Source: Spirochaetaceae bacterium
Lineage (GTDB): Bacteria; Spirochaetota; Spirochaetia; Treponematales; Breznakiellaceae
DNA: 35,703 nucleotides
Direction of reading: 5' to 3'
Assembly (NCBI GenBank): GCA_031278215.1
Contig: JAITKV010000015.1
Coordinates: 1-35,703 of the forward strand
Shown in pieces: positions 16,195 to 23,704 of this stretch. Position 1 is the stretch's first letter. Each line of letters opens with the position of its first letter. Made by a program: the position numbers and the translations under genes. The notes under the pieces are model-generated. The model saw only the letters and a program-made list of their open reading frames with translations. It had not been told where the DNA came from and ran no database searches.

Positions 16195-17751
16195 TCACCT
16201 CGCGGCGGCGGTTTCAAATTCCTTTTCAATCTCCGCAGAGGGTTTGGGGGTAACCAGGCTTATCACCCAGATAACCAGGGCGGAAAAAATAAAGGCCGGA
16301 AGCAGTTCGTATACGTTAAAAATTCCCCCGTACCCGGCGATTACATTCTTCCACAGCACCACCATAATTCCCCCGGAAAGCATGCCGGCCACCGCCGCGG
16401 GAAATGTAGTTCGTTTCCAGAAAAGACTAAACAGGATAAGGGGGCCAAAGGACGCGCCAAACCCCGCCCAGGCGTATGAAACCACCCGGAAAATCGACTG
16501 GTTCCCCGACAGGGCGATTATTACGCCAAATACCGTTACCATAAGCATGGCAAGCCGGGCCACCCACATAACCGTAGCCTCGCGGGCCTTTTTCCAGATA
16601 AGGTCCTTAAAGATGTCGTTAGCCAGAGACGAAGCCACGATCAGCATGTAGGAATCCGAAGAACTCATGGAAGCGGCGAGGATCCCCGAGATCACAACCC
16701 CCGCCAAAAGGGGCGGGAAAAACCGGGTTCCCAGGTGGATAAAAATGTTTTCCGCATCCCCCGGGGTTCCCAGCAGATTGGGAAGGACGGCCCGTCCGAT
16801 AATGCCAATAAGCACCGCCGCGGCCTGGGCTATAAAACACCAAAGAACCGCAATGGTCCGGGAGGTTTTAAGCATTTCGGGTTTCTTTATCGCCATAAAT
16901 CGGACCAGTACCTGGGGCATGCCGAAGTAACCAAGTCCCCAGGCCATGGTGCTGACAATTATCAGCAGATTGTACGGGTTTCCCCCGGGGCTAAACTGGG
17001 GAATGCCGTTCAGCACCTGCTGAACCCCGTTTTCCATCACCGGCGCCGCGGTCCCAAAAAAATCGGTAAACTTGGGAAATTTTTCAAGGTTTGCCGCAAT
17101 GCCGCCTACCCCTCCGGCATTGAAAAAGCCCACAATCAGAACTAACACCAGGGCGCCTATCATAAGAAGGCCCTGGATAAGATCCGTCATGCCCACGGCC
17201 ATAAAGCCTCCCAGGAGGGTGTAGAACATAACCAAAACCGCCCCAAGAATAACCATGGCCACCATGTTGGCGTTAAAGATGTAGCTGAACAGTTTGCCAA
17301 AGGTAATAAACTGGGCCCCCACGTAAATAGAAAAGAACCCCAGGCTGATAAGCGCCGCAATGGCAAGAAGAATTCTTTTTTTATCGTGGAACCGTTTGCT
17401 AAAGAATTCCGGCAAGGTAATGGCGTTATCGGCTATTTGTGAATACCTGCGCAGCCGTTTGGCCACCAGGGCCCAGTTGACCCAGGTTCCGATAAAAAGC
17501 CCCAGGGCGGTCCAAAAGGCCTCTCCGCAGCCGGTAAAATAGGCTACCCCGGGAAGCCCCATAAGAAGCCAGCCGGACATATCCGAAGCTTCGGCGCTTA
17601 AGGCCGCGACCCAGGGGCCGTAGCCGCGTTTGGCAAGAAAGAATTCTTCCGGATTGCTGTTACTTCTTTGGGCATACCATAGACCAATGACAATCAGGAT
17701 CAAAAGGTAGATCCCCATTCCGATAAGGGTCTGAAGATTAGCGGCGCTCAT
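16195..17751 (-). CDS. putP: Sodium/proline symporter
   Basis: A 518-aa member of the sodium:solute symporter family (SSS), closest in pattern to PutP, which imports L-proline with Na+. The diagnostic N-terminal segment EASDMSGWLLMGLPG is around residue 55, and GYGPWVAALSAE precedes it. About 13 hydrophobic segments are readable, and a short charged tail ends the protein. AAGGAG lies 5 nt before the ATG. The gene converges on the folate cyclo-ligase with only 33 nt between the stops. It diverges from nadE across a full-length family A repeat that begins 25 nt upstream of its start. Pantothenate or other SSS substrates are less likely given the PutP-type motif. Confidence 0.9.
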   Translation of the reverse strand: MSAANLQTLIGMGIYLLILIVIGLWYAQRSNSNPEEFFLAKRGYGPWVAALSAEASDMSGWLLMGLPGVAYFTGCGEAFWTALGLFIGTWVNWALVAKRLRRYSQIADNAITLPEFFSKRFHDKKRILLAIAALISLGFFSIYVGAQFITFGKLFSYIFNANMVAMVILGAVLVMFYTLLGGFMAVGMTDLIQGLLMIGALVLVLIVGFFNAGGVGGIAANLEKFPKFTDFFGTAAPVMENGVQQVLNGIPQFSPGGNPYNLLIIVSTMAWGLGYFGMPQVLVRFMAIKKPEMLKTSRTIAVLWCFIAQAAAVLIGIIGRAVLPNLLGTPGDAENIFIHLGTRFFPPLLAGVVISGILAASMSSSDSYMLIVASSLANDIFKDLIWKKAREATVMWVARLAMLMVTVFGVIIALSGNQSIFRVVSYAWAGFGASFGPLILFSLFWKRTTFPAAVAGMLSGGIMVVLWKNVIAGYGGIFNVYELLPAFIFSALVIWVISLVTPKPSAEIEKEFETAAAR

Positions 17752-17775
17752 ATTTTCTCCTTTTTGTAGAATAGA

Positions 17776-17884
17776 GTTGTTCGAAAACCTCAGGTTCCGA
17801 ACAAATTCCGCTTAAAAACAGCAAAATGCGGAGCATTTTGCAAGACTTGTAAGATAAGCAACCGGGTTATCGAACAAGTCCAAT
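17776..17884 (+). repeat. Dispersed palindromic element, family A, copy 2 (full length)
   Basis: Hairpin A has arms TTGTTCG (17777-17783) and CGAACAA (17798-17804) with an inner ACCT/AGGT. Next is the linker TTCCGCTTAAAAA. Hairpin B is GCAAAATGC/GCATTTTGC (17821-17841), identical to copy 1. Hairpin C has arms GACTTGT (17844-17850) and ACAAGTC (17874-17880) with an inner ATAA/TTAT, and the element ends CAAT. It occupies the putP-nadE divergent gap. Confidence 0.75.
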
Positions 17885-18016
17885 TACCGAATGGTACGTA
17901 ACTATCCGATAAAAATCAACCAAGCCCCGGTCTTTGGAGGCCGCAGGGGGCGCGGAAAAACCCTGCGCAGGGGAACCCTTGCAAGGCCCTGTTTAAGTTA
18001 TATATCCTGTGGGTAT

Positions 18017-19756
18017 ATGATTGTCGCCATTGTACAGATCAATTCCCTTATCGGAGACTTTACGGGGAACCGGGAAAAAATTCTCCGGTTTGCCGGAAGG
18101 GCCGGGGAAGAGGGGGCGGACCTGGTTTTGTTTCCCGAACTTGCCCTATGCGGATACCCCCCCATGGATCTGCTGGATCAGGATTGCTTTGTAGAACGAA
18201 ACATCCGATCCCTGCGGCTTTTGCAGAGGGAAATCCCTTCTGGCCTTGCCTGCGGGGTGGGCTACGTAAACCGCAATATCAACCGGAATGGCAAGGCCCT
18301 GGTAAACGCCTACGGAATAATCCTGGACGGCGCCCTGGCATTCGAGCAAAGTAAGACCCTGCTGCCAACCTACGATGTCTTTGACGAAGCCCGTAATTTT
18401 GAAAGCGCGTCTTCCTGGCCCGTCTTTGAGTGGAAGGGGGAACGCATTGGGGTGGCCATCTGCGAGGACGTGTGGCGGGAAACGGAAACCCCCGGAACCA
18501 AATACGCCTTGGACCCGGTTCGCTGTCTTATGGACCGGGGTATAAGCATGCTCTGCGTGCCCTCGGCCTCGCCCTACTATGCGGGGAAGCTCCGGGTGCG
18601 GCAGAACCTTGCCCGGCGCCTAAGCCTTAGGGGCGGAATTCCCCTGGTCTATATCAACGCCGTGGGGGCTAACGACTCTATTATCTTTGACGGCCGCTCT
18701 TTTGTAAGCCTCCCCGGCGGGACCGCGGTTCTTTCCGCCGCCGGAAGGGAAAAAACGGATACCGCCAGGGCCTTTGAGGAAGATCTGGTATTCTGGGATT
18801 CGGCAAAAGCGGAAAGGGCCGCAGAGCCGGAAAACACCCCGGCCCCCGGGGACCTTGGGGAACCGGCCCTTTCCGCCGCGGAACTGGACACCCTGGAAGA
18901 TGCCTTGGTTCACGGTATCCGGGATTACATGGTAAAGTGCGGATTCCGGCAGGTCCATTTGGGCCTTTCCGGGGGCATCGATTCGGCCCTGGCGGCGTAT
19001 CTGGCGGTCCGGGCCGTGGGAAAGGACAAGGTTGCCTGTTTTAGCATGCCCAGCCGGTTTTCTTCCCAGGGTTCCAAGGATGACGCCGCGGAGCTGGCCG
19101 CAAACCTTGAATGCCGTTACGAGACGCTCCCCATCGAAGAAGTTTTTAGCGCCTACCTTAAGACCCTGGAAGGGGTTTTTGAAAATCGGCCCTTTGACAT
19201 TGCCGAAGAAAACCTGCAGGCCCGGATCAGGGGCGCCTTGCTTATGGGTTTTTCCAATAAGTTTAATTCCATGCTGTTAAGTACCGGCAACAAAAGCGAG
19301 CTTGCCATGGGCTATTGCACCCTCTACGGGGATACCAACGGCGCCCTGGAACCCATTGGAGACCTGTTTAAAACAGAGGTATTTGCCCTGTGCCGGCGCA
19401 TCAATGACCGGGAGACAGGCTTGGGGCAAAAAAAAATTATCCCCCAGGCCATCATCGACAAGCCGCCGTCCGCGGAACTGCGGCCAAACCAAAAGGATCA
19501 GGACAGCCTGCCCCCCTACGATATCCTGGACGGAATTCTTAAACTGTACCTCTTTGACAACCTTTCCGCCCGGGAGATAGAAGCCCGGGGATACGACCGG
19601 GACTTGGCGGAGCGGATCATCCGCACCACCGCCCGGGCGGAGTTTAAGCGCCGCCAGGCGCCGCCGGTATTAAAGGTTTCTCCCCGGGCCTTTGGCATGG
19701 GCCGCCGTATGCCCATAGCCCGGTACATTTACGAAGCCGGGGACGAGACCCCCTAG
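18017..19756 (+). CDS. nadE: Glutamine-dependent NAD+ synthetase
   Basis: The two-domain enzyme amidates nicotinic acid adenine dinucleotide to NAD+, the last step of NAD synthesis, using ammonia released from glutamine. The N-terminal nitrilase-like glutaminase domain has the catalytic triad Glu41 (FPELALCGYPP), Lys113 (EQSKTLLP) and Cys149 (AICEDVW). The C-terminal synthetase has the P-loop LSGGIDSALA (318-323) and STGNKSELAMGYCTLYGD. The length of 579 aa is normal. An Ala/Pro-rich linker (about residues 263-283) joins the domains. The frame is open back to 17891, but the family start MIVAIVQINSLIGDF is at 18017. No clear Shine-Dalgarno is present. A TTGCAA/TATATC pair (17979-18006, 16-bp spacer) ends 10 nt before the ATG. 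A short family A repeat follows the stop. Confidence 0.95.
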   Translation: MIVAIVQINSLIGDFTGNREKILRFAGRAGEEGADLVLFPELALCGYPPMDLLDQDCFVERNIRSLRLLQREIPSGLACGVGYVNRNINRNGKALVNAYGIILDGALAFEQSKTLLPTYDVFDEARNFESASSWPVFEWKGERIGVAICEDVWRETETPGTKYALDPVRCLMDRGISMLCVPSASPYYAGKLRVRQNLARRLSLRGGIPLVYINAVGANDSIIFDGRSFVSLPGGTAVLSAAGREKTDTARAFEEDLVFWDSAKAERAAEPENTPAPGDLGEPALSAAELDTLEDALVHGIRDYMVKCGFRQVHLGLSGGIDSALAAYLAVRAVGKDKVACFSMPSRFSSQGSKDDAAELAANLECRYETLPIEEVFSAYLKTLEGVFENRPFDIAEENLQARIRGALLMGFSNKFNSMLLSTGNKSELAMGYCTLYGDTNGALEPIGDLFKTEVFALCRRINDRETGLGQKKIIPQAIIDKPPSAELRPNQKDQDSLPPYDILDGILKLYLFDNLSAREIEARGYDRDLAERIIRTTARAEFKRRQAPPVLKVSPRAFGMGRRMPIARYIYEAGDETP

Positions 19757-19757
19757 A

Positions 19758-19796
19758 GTTGTTCGGCAGCCAGCCGGGTTATCGAACAAGTCCAAT
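19758..19796 (+). repeat. Dispersed palindromic element, family A, copy 4 (short form)
   Basis: A single hairpin with outer arms TTGTTCG (19759-19765) and CGAACAA (19783-19789), ending GTCCAAT. The left edge matches hairpin A of the full element and the right part matches hairpin C, so it reads as an internal deletion of a full copy. It lies 1 nt after the nadE stop, between convergent genes, and may help end transcription. Confidence 0.65.
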
Positions 19797-19827
19797 GAAC
19801 CTCCCCGCCGCGAATGAACCGGCGGGC

Positions 19828-20304
19828 TTACTTCCAGCTTTTTTCCCCCCGTTCTATGTAGTCGAAAATTTCCTCCGCCGGGGCGCGGCGTTGAAGAAGG
19901 GCGCAAAAACCCCCGTCCCGGCAAAAAAAGGTGATCCGCTGCAGCATGGACAGATGTATCCTGGCGGATGCGGAAACCACCAGAATTACCGTATCCACCG
20001 CCCTGCCATCCAAGGCGCCCCAGTCAATCCCGTTTTCTAAAAAGGCCAGGGCGGCAATTTGGGCCTCTTCGCGTTCCAGTATGGGATTCCGCGGATGGGG
20101 CAGGGCTATGCCGTTTCCCATGGCCGTAGGCATAAGGTCTTCCCGTTCCAGCACCGCCTTAAGCAGCGCATCCTTGTCTATGTCCGCGGCCGGGACCGTT
20201 TGGATCAGCCACCGCAGCAGATCTTCGGGGACGCTTCCGGGGGCATTGTAATAAATGCCCCCCCTTCGCAGAAGGGAGAAAAAGCTAGGAGCCCGATTTT
20301 CCAT
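19828..20304 (-). CDS. PTS EIIA (type 2, PtsN/fructose-like) domain protein
   Basis: The 158-aa protein has the phosphotransferase IIA type-2 fold pattern: the segment leading to TAMGNGIALPHPRN contains the phospho-accepting His70, followed by a downstream VVSASARIHLSMLQRI. No membrane IIC or IIB domain is fused or encoded nearby, so it is more likely a regulatory PtsN-like protein than a sugar transporter part (inference). The first 25 or so residues (SFFSLLRRGGIYYNAPGS) precede the usual domain start. The start lies inside the 3' end of the 676-aa gene, with a 20-nt overlap, so it is coupled to it. Confidence 0.83.
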   Translation of the reverse strand: MENRAPSFFSLLRRGGIYYNAPGSVPEDLLRWLIQTVPAADIDKDALLKAVLEREDLMPTAMGNGIALPHPRNPILEREEAQIAALAFLENGIDWGALDGRAVDTVILVVSASARIHLSMLQRITFFCRDGGFCALLQRRAPAEEIFDYIERGEKSWK

Positions 20305-22315
20305 GGTTGGCCCCCGGGTAGAATTTTAGCTCCGTAGGACCCGGCGGACTTGCCCCTGCGGCATTGATGGCCCGGTTGCAGGAATCAATATCAAAGCCTT
20401 CCGGATCGTAGTCCCGGCCCAGTTCACTTTGGACAAGGCGCCGCTCCCGGTCGCTGCCGCGTTCAAGGGCGGATATAAAGCGGCGAAAACGCAGGGGGCC
20501 GTCGATAAACCGGGGCGGGGGGGCGCCGGCGCCGGCGATGCAGCTGATCCGTTCACCGGGTTTTGCCTGGTACCAGGAAAGGATGATAATCTTCACCGTC
20601 CACTTGGAGCCGATTTCAAAAACGAATTCGCTTGAACCCCGGCCGCTTAAGGCTTCGAGGGAAATATCCCAGGATGTTTCGCCGTTTTCCAGGTTAAGGC
20701 TTAGCTCCTCTTCTTTCCAGTCAAAAAGGGAACGGACCAGGCTGGCCAGTTCCCGCAGCGAATAGGAACCGGGAAGTACCAGCCGCCGCCAAATATCCGT
20801 TCCCCCCAGGCTTATCTGGATAAGCCGCCAGGATGTTTTTTCCGCGGTTTTATGCTGCTTCCAAAGCCCGATATTGCATTTGCGAAAACTGTCCAGGGCC
20901 TCGTCTATAAGTTCCCGCATATCTTCGTAGGTTTCAATCATGCTGTCCGAGGAATTGTCCATGGCTTCAAGATCCGGCAGCGGCGGCGCCTCGTCTGTGT
21001 CCAGATCTTCCAAAATAGCGGCGGCGTGTCCCTGGATCTGGGAAAGCACCACAAAGGTATGCCTGGGCAGCCAGGAAGGGTCCACCTCGCCCTTTTGGAG
21101 CTTTGCCGCCAACTCTACCACCGCCGTATGAAGCTCCCCCACCCGCTGACGGATGGAGCCCATGGAATTATCGGTAAAGCGGGAATAGCTTTCTTCAAAT
21201 TCCTTAAACACTTCCATGATATAATCCGCCAGGTATTCCCTGTCCCGCCCGTCCAGGCCCACCGAAGGCGGAATAATCCGGGCTATGATCCGGTCTATGT
21301 CCCCGTCGTTCCGGTACAGGGCGTCCCGAACGTAAGATTGAACCACATATTCAGAAATGGGCGCCCCCCGGCGATACAGAATTTCTTCGATGACCGTTCT
21401 ATCCGGCAGGCTTCGCAGCCCCTCCAGGTCCTTACGATCCGGGATCTCTTTTCCCGCGTACCAGAAACGGGTTTCGATGCCATAGGGGGCGGTTTCTATA
21501 TGGTCGGTAATTTCGTAAAGAAATTCCTCCATGGTATAAGCCGGCAGGGCGCACATCCGCTCCCCGCCAAACCAATACGCGTAGGCGATCTGTTCCTCGG
21601 TGGAAGAACCGGGGCCCAGGTAGGAAAAGGATCTGCGAAACCCTGTTTCCGCCGCGGCGGTCCAGGAGGCTAAATCTTCTTTGGTCCAGGCGTTTGCCTG
21701 GAAGCGTTCAAGTTCAAAGATCCCTTCTTTCCAGTTCACTATGGAAACCGCAAAATGATCCCCCGGCACAAAGGAAGATTCCCGGTAAATATTCCGCATA
21801 TCCAGGGTCTGGATGGAAACTTCCGGCGGGTCCTCAAAGGGATCGCTGTTAAAGGCCCTTTCGTTTTCATGGTTATCCCGGGCCACATATTGGGGGGCGT
21901 ATTCCTCCCCAAAAAGGGTATAGAAGGGGTAAAAATCTTCCGGCGGGCTTTCGGTGGTTGTCCGGGGTATCTCGCTTCCCTTCCAGCGAAAGCGGTATTC
22001 CTGGGGCAAAAGAACCGGATTGGCGAAGGGAATACAGCGGTGGCCGGGAATAAGGATGCCGTTGGCTATTTCCAGCCTTGTGGGATTAATGACAAAGCGG
22101 GCCTTTTCAAAAAAGCCCAGCCGCGATATCCACCGCTTTCCCCCCAGGGGAAAAGCCGCATGCCGGGTGTCAATAAACGCGGCAATTTCGTTGCTTATCC
22201 GGCTGTTCTGCTCCGGTTCAATCATCCGTATAAAGGCGCTTATATCATCCAGGGTAAACGGTTCGGTGACATTTTCGAGGAAATCGTACAGAGCGTCTTC
22301 CTGATGAATCGTCAT
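20285..22315 (-). CDS. Large protein with C-terminal pRiA4b ORF-3-like domain
   Basis: The 676-aa protein has a C-terminal domain (about residues 495-665) matching the plasmid pRiA4b ORF-3/TnpR-passenger family. It shows WRLIQISLGGTDIWRRLVL, LRELASLVRSLFDW, and the closing GPLRFRRFISAL and DYDPEGFDIDSCNRAIN. That domain is widespread but of unknown function. The first 490 or so residues match nothing I recognise. They start with a helical segment that could be a winged helix (EPFTLDDISAFIRM), then an aromatic-rich beta region, then long acidic helices (about 370-480). No signal peptide or membrane segment is present. The upstream TTGCGG/CATAGT pair, ending about 9 nt before the ATG, is a possible promoter. 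A PTS IIA gene is coupled downstream. Confidence 0.7.
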   Translation of the reverse strand: MTIHQEDALYDFLENVTEPFTLDDISAFIRMIEPEQNSRISNEIAAFIDTRHAAFPLGGKRWISRLGFFEKARFVINPTRLEIANGILIPGHRCIPFANPVLLPQEYRFRWKGSEIPRTTTESPPEDFYPFYTLFGEEYAPQYVARDNHENERAFNSDPFEDPPEVSIQTLDMRNIYRESSFVPGDHFAVSIVNWKEGIFELERFQANAWTKEDLASWTAAAETGFRRSFSYLGPGSSTEEQIAYAYWFGGERMCALPAYTMEEFLYEITDHIETAPYGIETRFWYAGKEIPDRKDLEGLRSLPDRTVIEEILYRRGAPISEYVVQSYVRDALYRNDGDIDRIIARIIPPSVGLDGRDREYLADYIMEVFKEFEESYSRFTDNSMGSIRQRVGELHTAVVELAAKLQKGEVDPSWLPRHTFVVLSQIQGHAAAILEDLDTDEAPPLPDLEAMDNSSDSMIETYEDMRELIDEALDSFRKCNIGLWKQHKTAEKTSWRLIQISLGGTDIWRRLVLPGSYSLRELASLVRSLFDWKEEELSLNLENGETSWDISLEALSGRGSSEFVFEIGSKWTVKIIILSWYQAKPGERISCIAGAGAPPPRFIDGPLRFRRFISALERGSDRERRLVQSELGRDYDPEGFDIDSCNRAINAAGASPPGPTELKFYPGANHGKSGS

Positions 22316-22484
22316 ATTACCATAACTATGAACCCAAACGAGGAATTCCGCAAGGGTCCAAACCGGTAAAACCGGCAGTTTCCGGCGCCGGCAAACCCCA
22401 GGCGGGGAAAAGGAGGGCGAATCTCCCGGGAATTACCGGGGCAAACATTTAGAATTACCGGGAGCAAGCCCTGGTCTACGGCGG

Positions 22485-23099
22485 CTAAAGGCGGATTATG
22501 GCCGGTAAAGACAGGTTCCGGCTCCCCCCGGGGCCGGGGAAATCGGCAAATTGGGACACACAGGCCCGTAAAACCCGGTCTTGTTCTTCCGGGGAACTGT
22601 TCGGGGGCAAAAGCACAATGACGGTCCATACCCTGTCTTTTGCGGGGATGGCGGCCGCGGCGCCGGAGGGAAGAATTTTTAGCAATACCCCGTCTGCGGC
22701 CGCAGTCCAGCCTTCGTAGTAAAGAAATTCCCTGCACAGCCATACCTGTAATAGTTCCGTTTTGCCCGGCATGCGGTATTCGCCAAAAAAGGCGGAAAGG
22801 GCGTTTTCTCCAAAGCCGGGAATGCCGGCGGTCCAAAAGTTTCCCCGCTCCAGGATCAGGGCGTTTTCAATGCCCGCCGTTTCCCCGGCCGCCTCCGCCG
22901 TTTCTCCGGCAGGCGCCGCCGTTTCTCCGGCCGCCTCCGCCGTTTCGGCCTTATCCGCCAGGGCGGTGATGGTGTTTTTTTGCGCCGGGTTCGGGGACCC
23001 AAGGTTTTGTATGGCCCCGGGGGTGCAGGAAATCAAGGCGCCCCCCAGGAGGATCGCAGGGAGAAAGAAAGGGGCGAACCGGAAAAAGCTGGACGCCAC
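22485..23099 (-). CDS. Putative lipoprotein with Ala/Glu/Thr repeats
   Basis: The 204-aa protein starts at a GTG and has a lipoprotein signal peptide: a hydrophobic run FAPFFLPAILLGGALI followed by SC (lipobox ALISC, Cys about residue 25). After it comes a flexible tether (about residues 50-75) built from repeats of AGETA with variants such as AETAEA and GETAAP. A folded C-terminal part follows (WTAGIPGFGENALSAFFGEYRM, VWTVIVLLPPNSSPEEQDRVLRACVSQF). I do not recognise the fold. The gene starts 3 nt after the LRR gene and is probably cotranscribed with it, so both products would act at the envelope. The repeats resemble linkers in other proteins of this window. Confidence 0.7.
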   Translation of the reverse strand: MASSFFRFAPFFLPAILLGGALISCTPGAIQNLGSPNPAQKNTITALADKAETAEAAGETAAPAGETAEAAGETAGIENALILERGNFWTAGIPGFGENALSAFFGEYRMPGKTELLQVWLCREFLYYEGWTAAADGVLLKILPSGAAAAIPAKDRVWTVIVLLPPNSSPEEQDRVLRACVSQFADFPGPGGSRNLSLPAIIRL

Positions 23100-23102
23100 G
23101 GC

Positions 23103-23654
23103 TTAATCCCTATAGGTGATCTCGCACCGGACGCCTATAAAGGGGTGTCTTCCCAGGCCGGTGCGCCGGGAAAGGCTTAGCGTTCTTAGCCCTATACAAC
23201 CGGAAAAAGCGTTGGAACCGATGTATTTAAGGACGCCGGGAAGAACCAGGTTCTCCATGCTGCGGCAGTTAAAGAACGCCCGGTCTTCTATAGTTAAAAG
23301 GCTTATGGGCCAGTTTATTTGTTTTAGCGAAAGGCAGTTAAAAAAAGCTTTTTCCCCTATGCGTATCAGGGTATTGGGCAGGGAAACTGTTTCAAGAAAG
23401 GAACACTCCGCAAAAGCCTGTTCGTCAATAAATCCCACCCCCAGGGGGATTGTAAGGGCCTTTACCGGGGCGCCCGCAAAGGCCCGTCTTCCAATGCGGT
23501 CTATTTTAAGGGTTGGGGGTATAAGCACCTCTCCCCCCATACCCCGGTATTTAACAAGGACCCTGTTCCGGATCTCAAAATCGCCGGTTCTTTGACTTTG
23601 GGCGGACAAAGACAGGGTGCACAGCAGCCATACCAGGAGAAAAAATTTTTCCAT
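23103..23654 (-). CDS. Exported BspA-like leucine-rich repeat protein
   Basis: The 183-aa protein begins with a cleavable signal peptide (KFFLLVWLLCTLSLSAQS, cleavage probably near residue 18-20). Most of the rest is about five LRR_5 (BspA/Treponema type) repeats of roughly 23 residues with the core L-P-x-x-L-x-x-I-G-x-x-A-F-x-x-C. Examples are IGRRAFAGAP, IDEQAFAECS, IGEKAFFNCL, IEDRAFFNCR and IGSNAFSGCI. Proteins of this class mediate adhesion or protein contacts at the cell surface in treponemes and oral anaerobes. This one is unusually small. A perfect TATAAT ends 6 nt before the ATG and no usable Shine-Dalgarno is present, so the mRNA may be leaderless. The lipoprotein gene follows 3 nt later. 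Confidence 0.88.
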   Translation of the reverse strand: MEKFFLLVWLLCTLSLSAQSQRTGDFEIRNRVLVKYRGMGGEVLIPPTLKIDRIGRRAFAGAPVKALTIPLGVGFIDEQAFAECSFLETVSLPNTLIRIGEKAFFNCLSLKQINWPISLLTIEDRAFFNCRSMENLVLPGVLKYIGSNAFSGCIGLRTLSLSRRTGLGRHPFIGVRCEITYRD

Positions 23655-23660
23655 GCCCTA

Positions 23661-23689
23661 ATTATACCATAGAAAAATCGGGGGAACAA
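23661..23689 (-). promoter_or_regulatory. Sigma70-type promoter of the LRR-lipoprotein operon (leaderless geometry)
   Basis: On the minus strand: TTGTTC (23689-23684), a 17-bp spacer and consensus TATAAT (23666-23661), then 6 nt to the ATG at 23654. It overlaps the divergent promoter of the 630-aa gene. Confidence 0.65.
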
Positions 23690-23698
23690 TGATATATT
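23670..23698 (+). promoter_or_regulatory. Possible promoter of the 630-aa gene (leaderless geometry)
   Basis: TAGAAA (23670-23675), a 17-bp spacer and TATATT (23693-23698), then 6 nt to the ATG at 23705. A GGGGGAA lies further up, but it is positioned for an out-of-frame ATG at 23689, whose frame ends after about 28 codons. Confidence 0.4.
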
Positions 23699-23704
23699 TT
23701 CGAT

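Noticed and set aside
17891-18016. N-terminal extension of nadE
   Set aside because: The extra 42 residues are unlike any NadE and begin just after the family A repeat. The conserved start is MIVAIVQIN.
20852-21673. 273-aa plus-strand open frame
   Set aside because: It is antisense to the 676-aa gene, with no RBS and His/Gly/Arg-rich shadow composition.
22312-22836. 174-aa minus-strand open frame
   Set aside because: It overlaps the lipoprotein gene in another frame. The lipoprotein frame has a signal peptide and lipobox, while this frame has an Arg/Pro-rich shadow composition.
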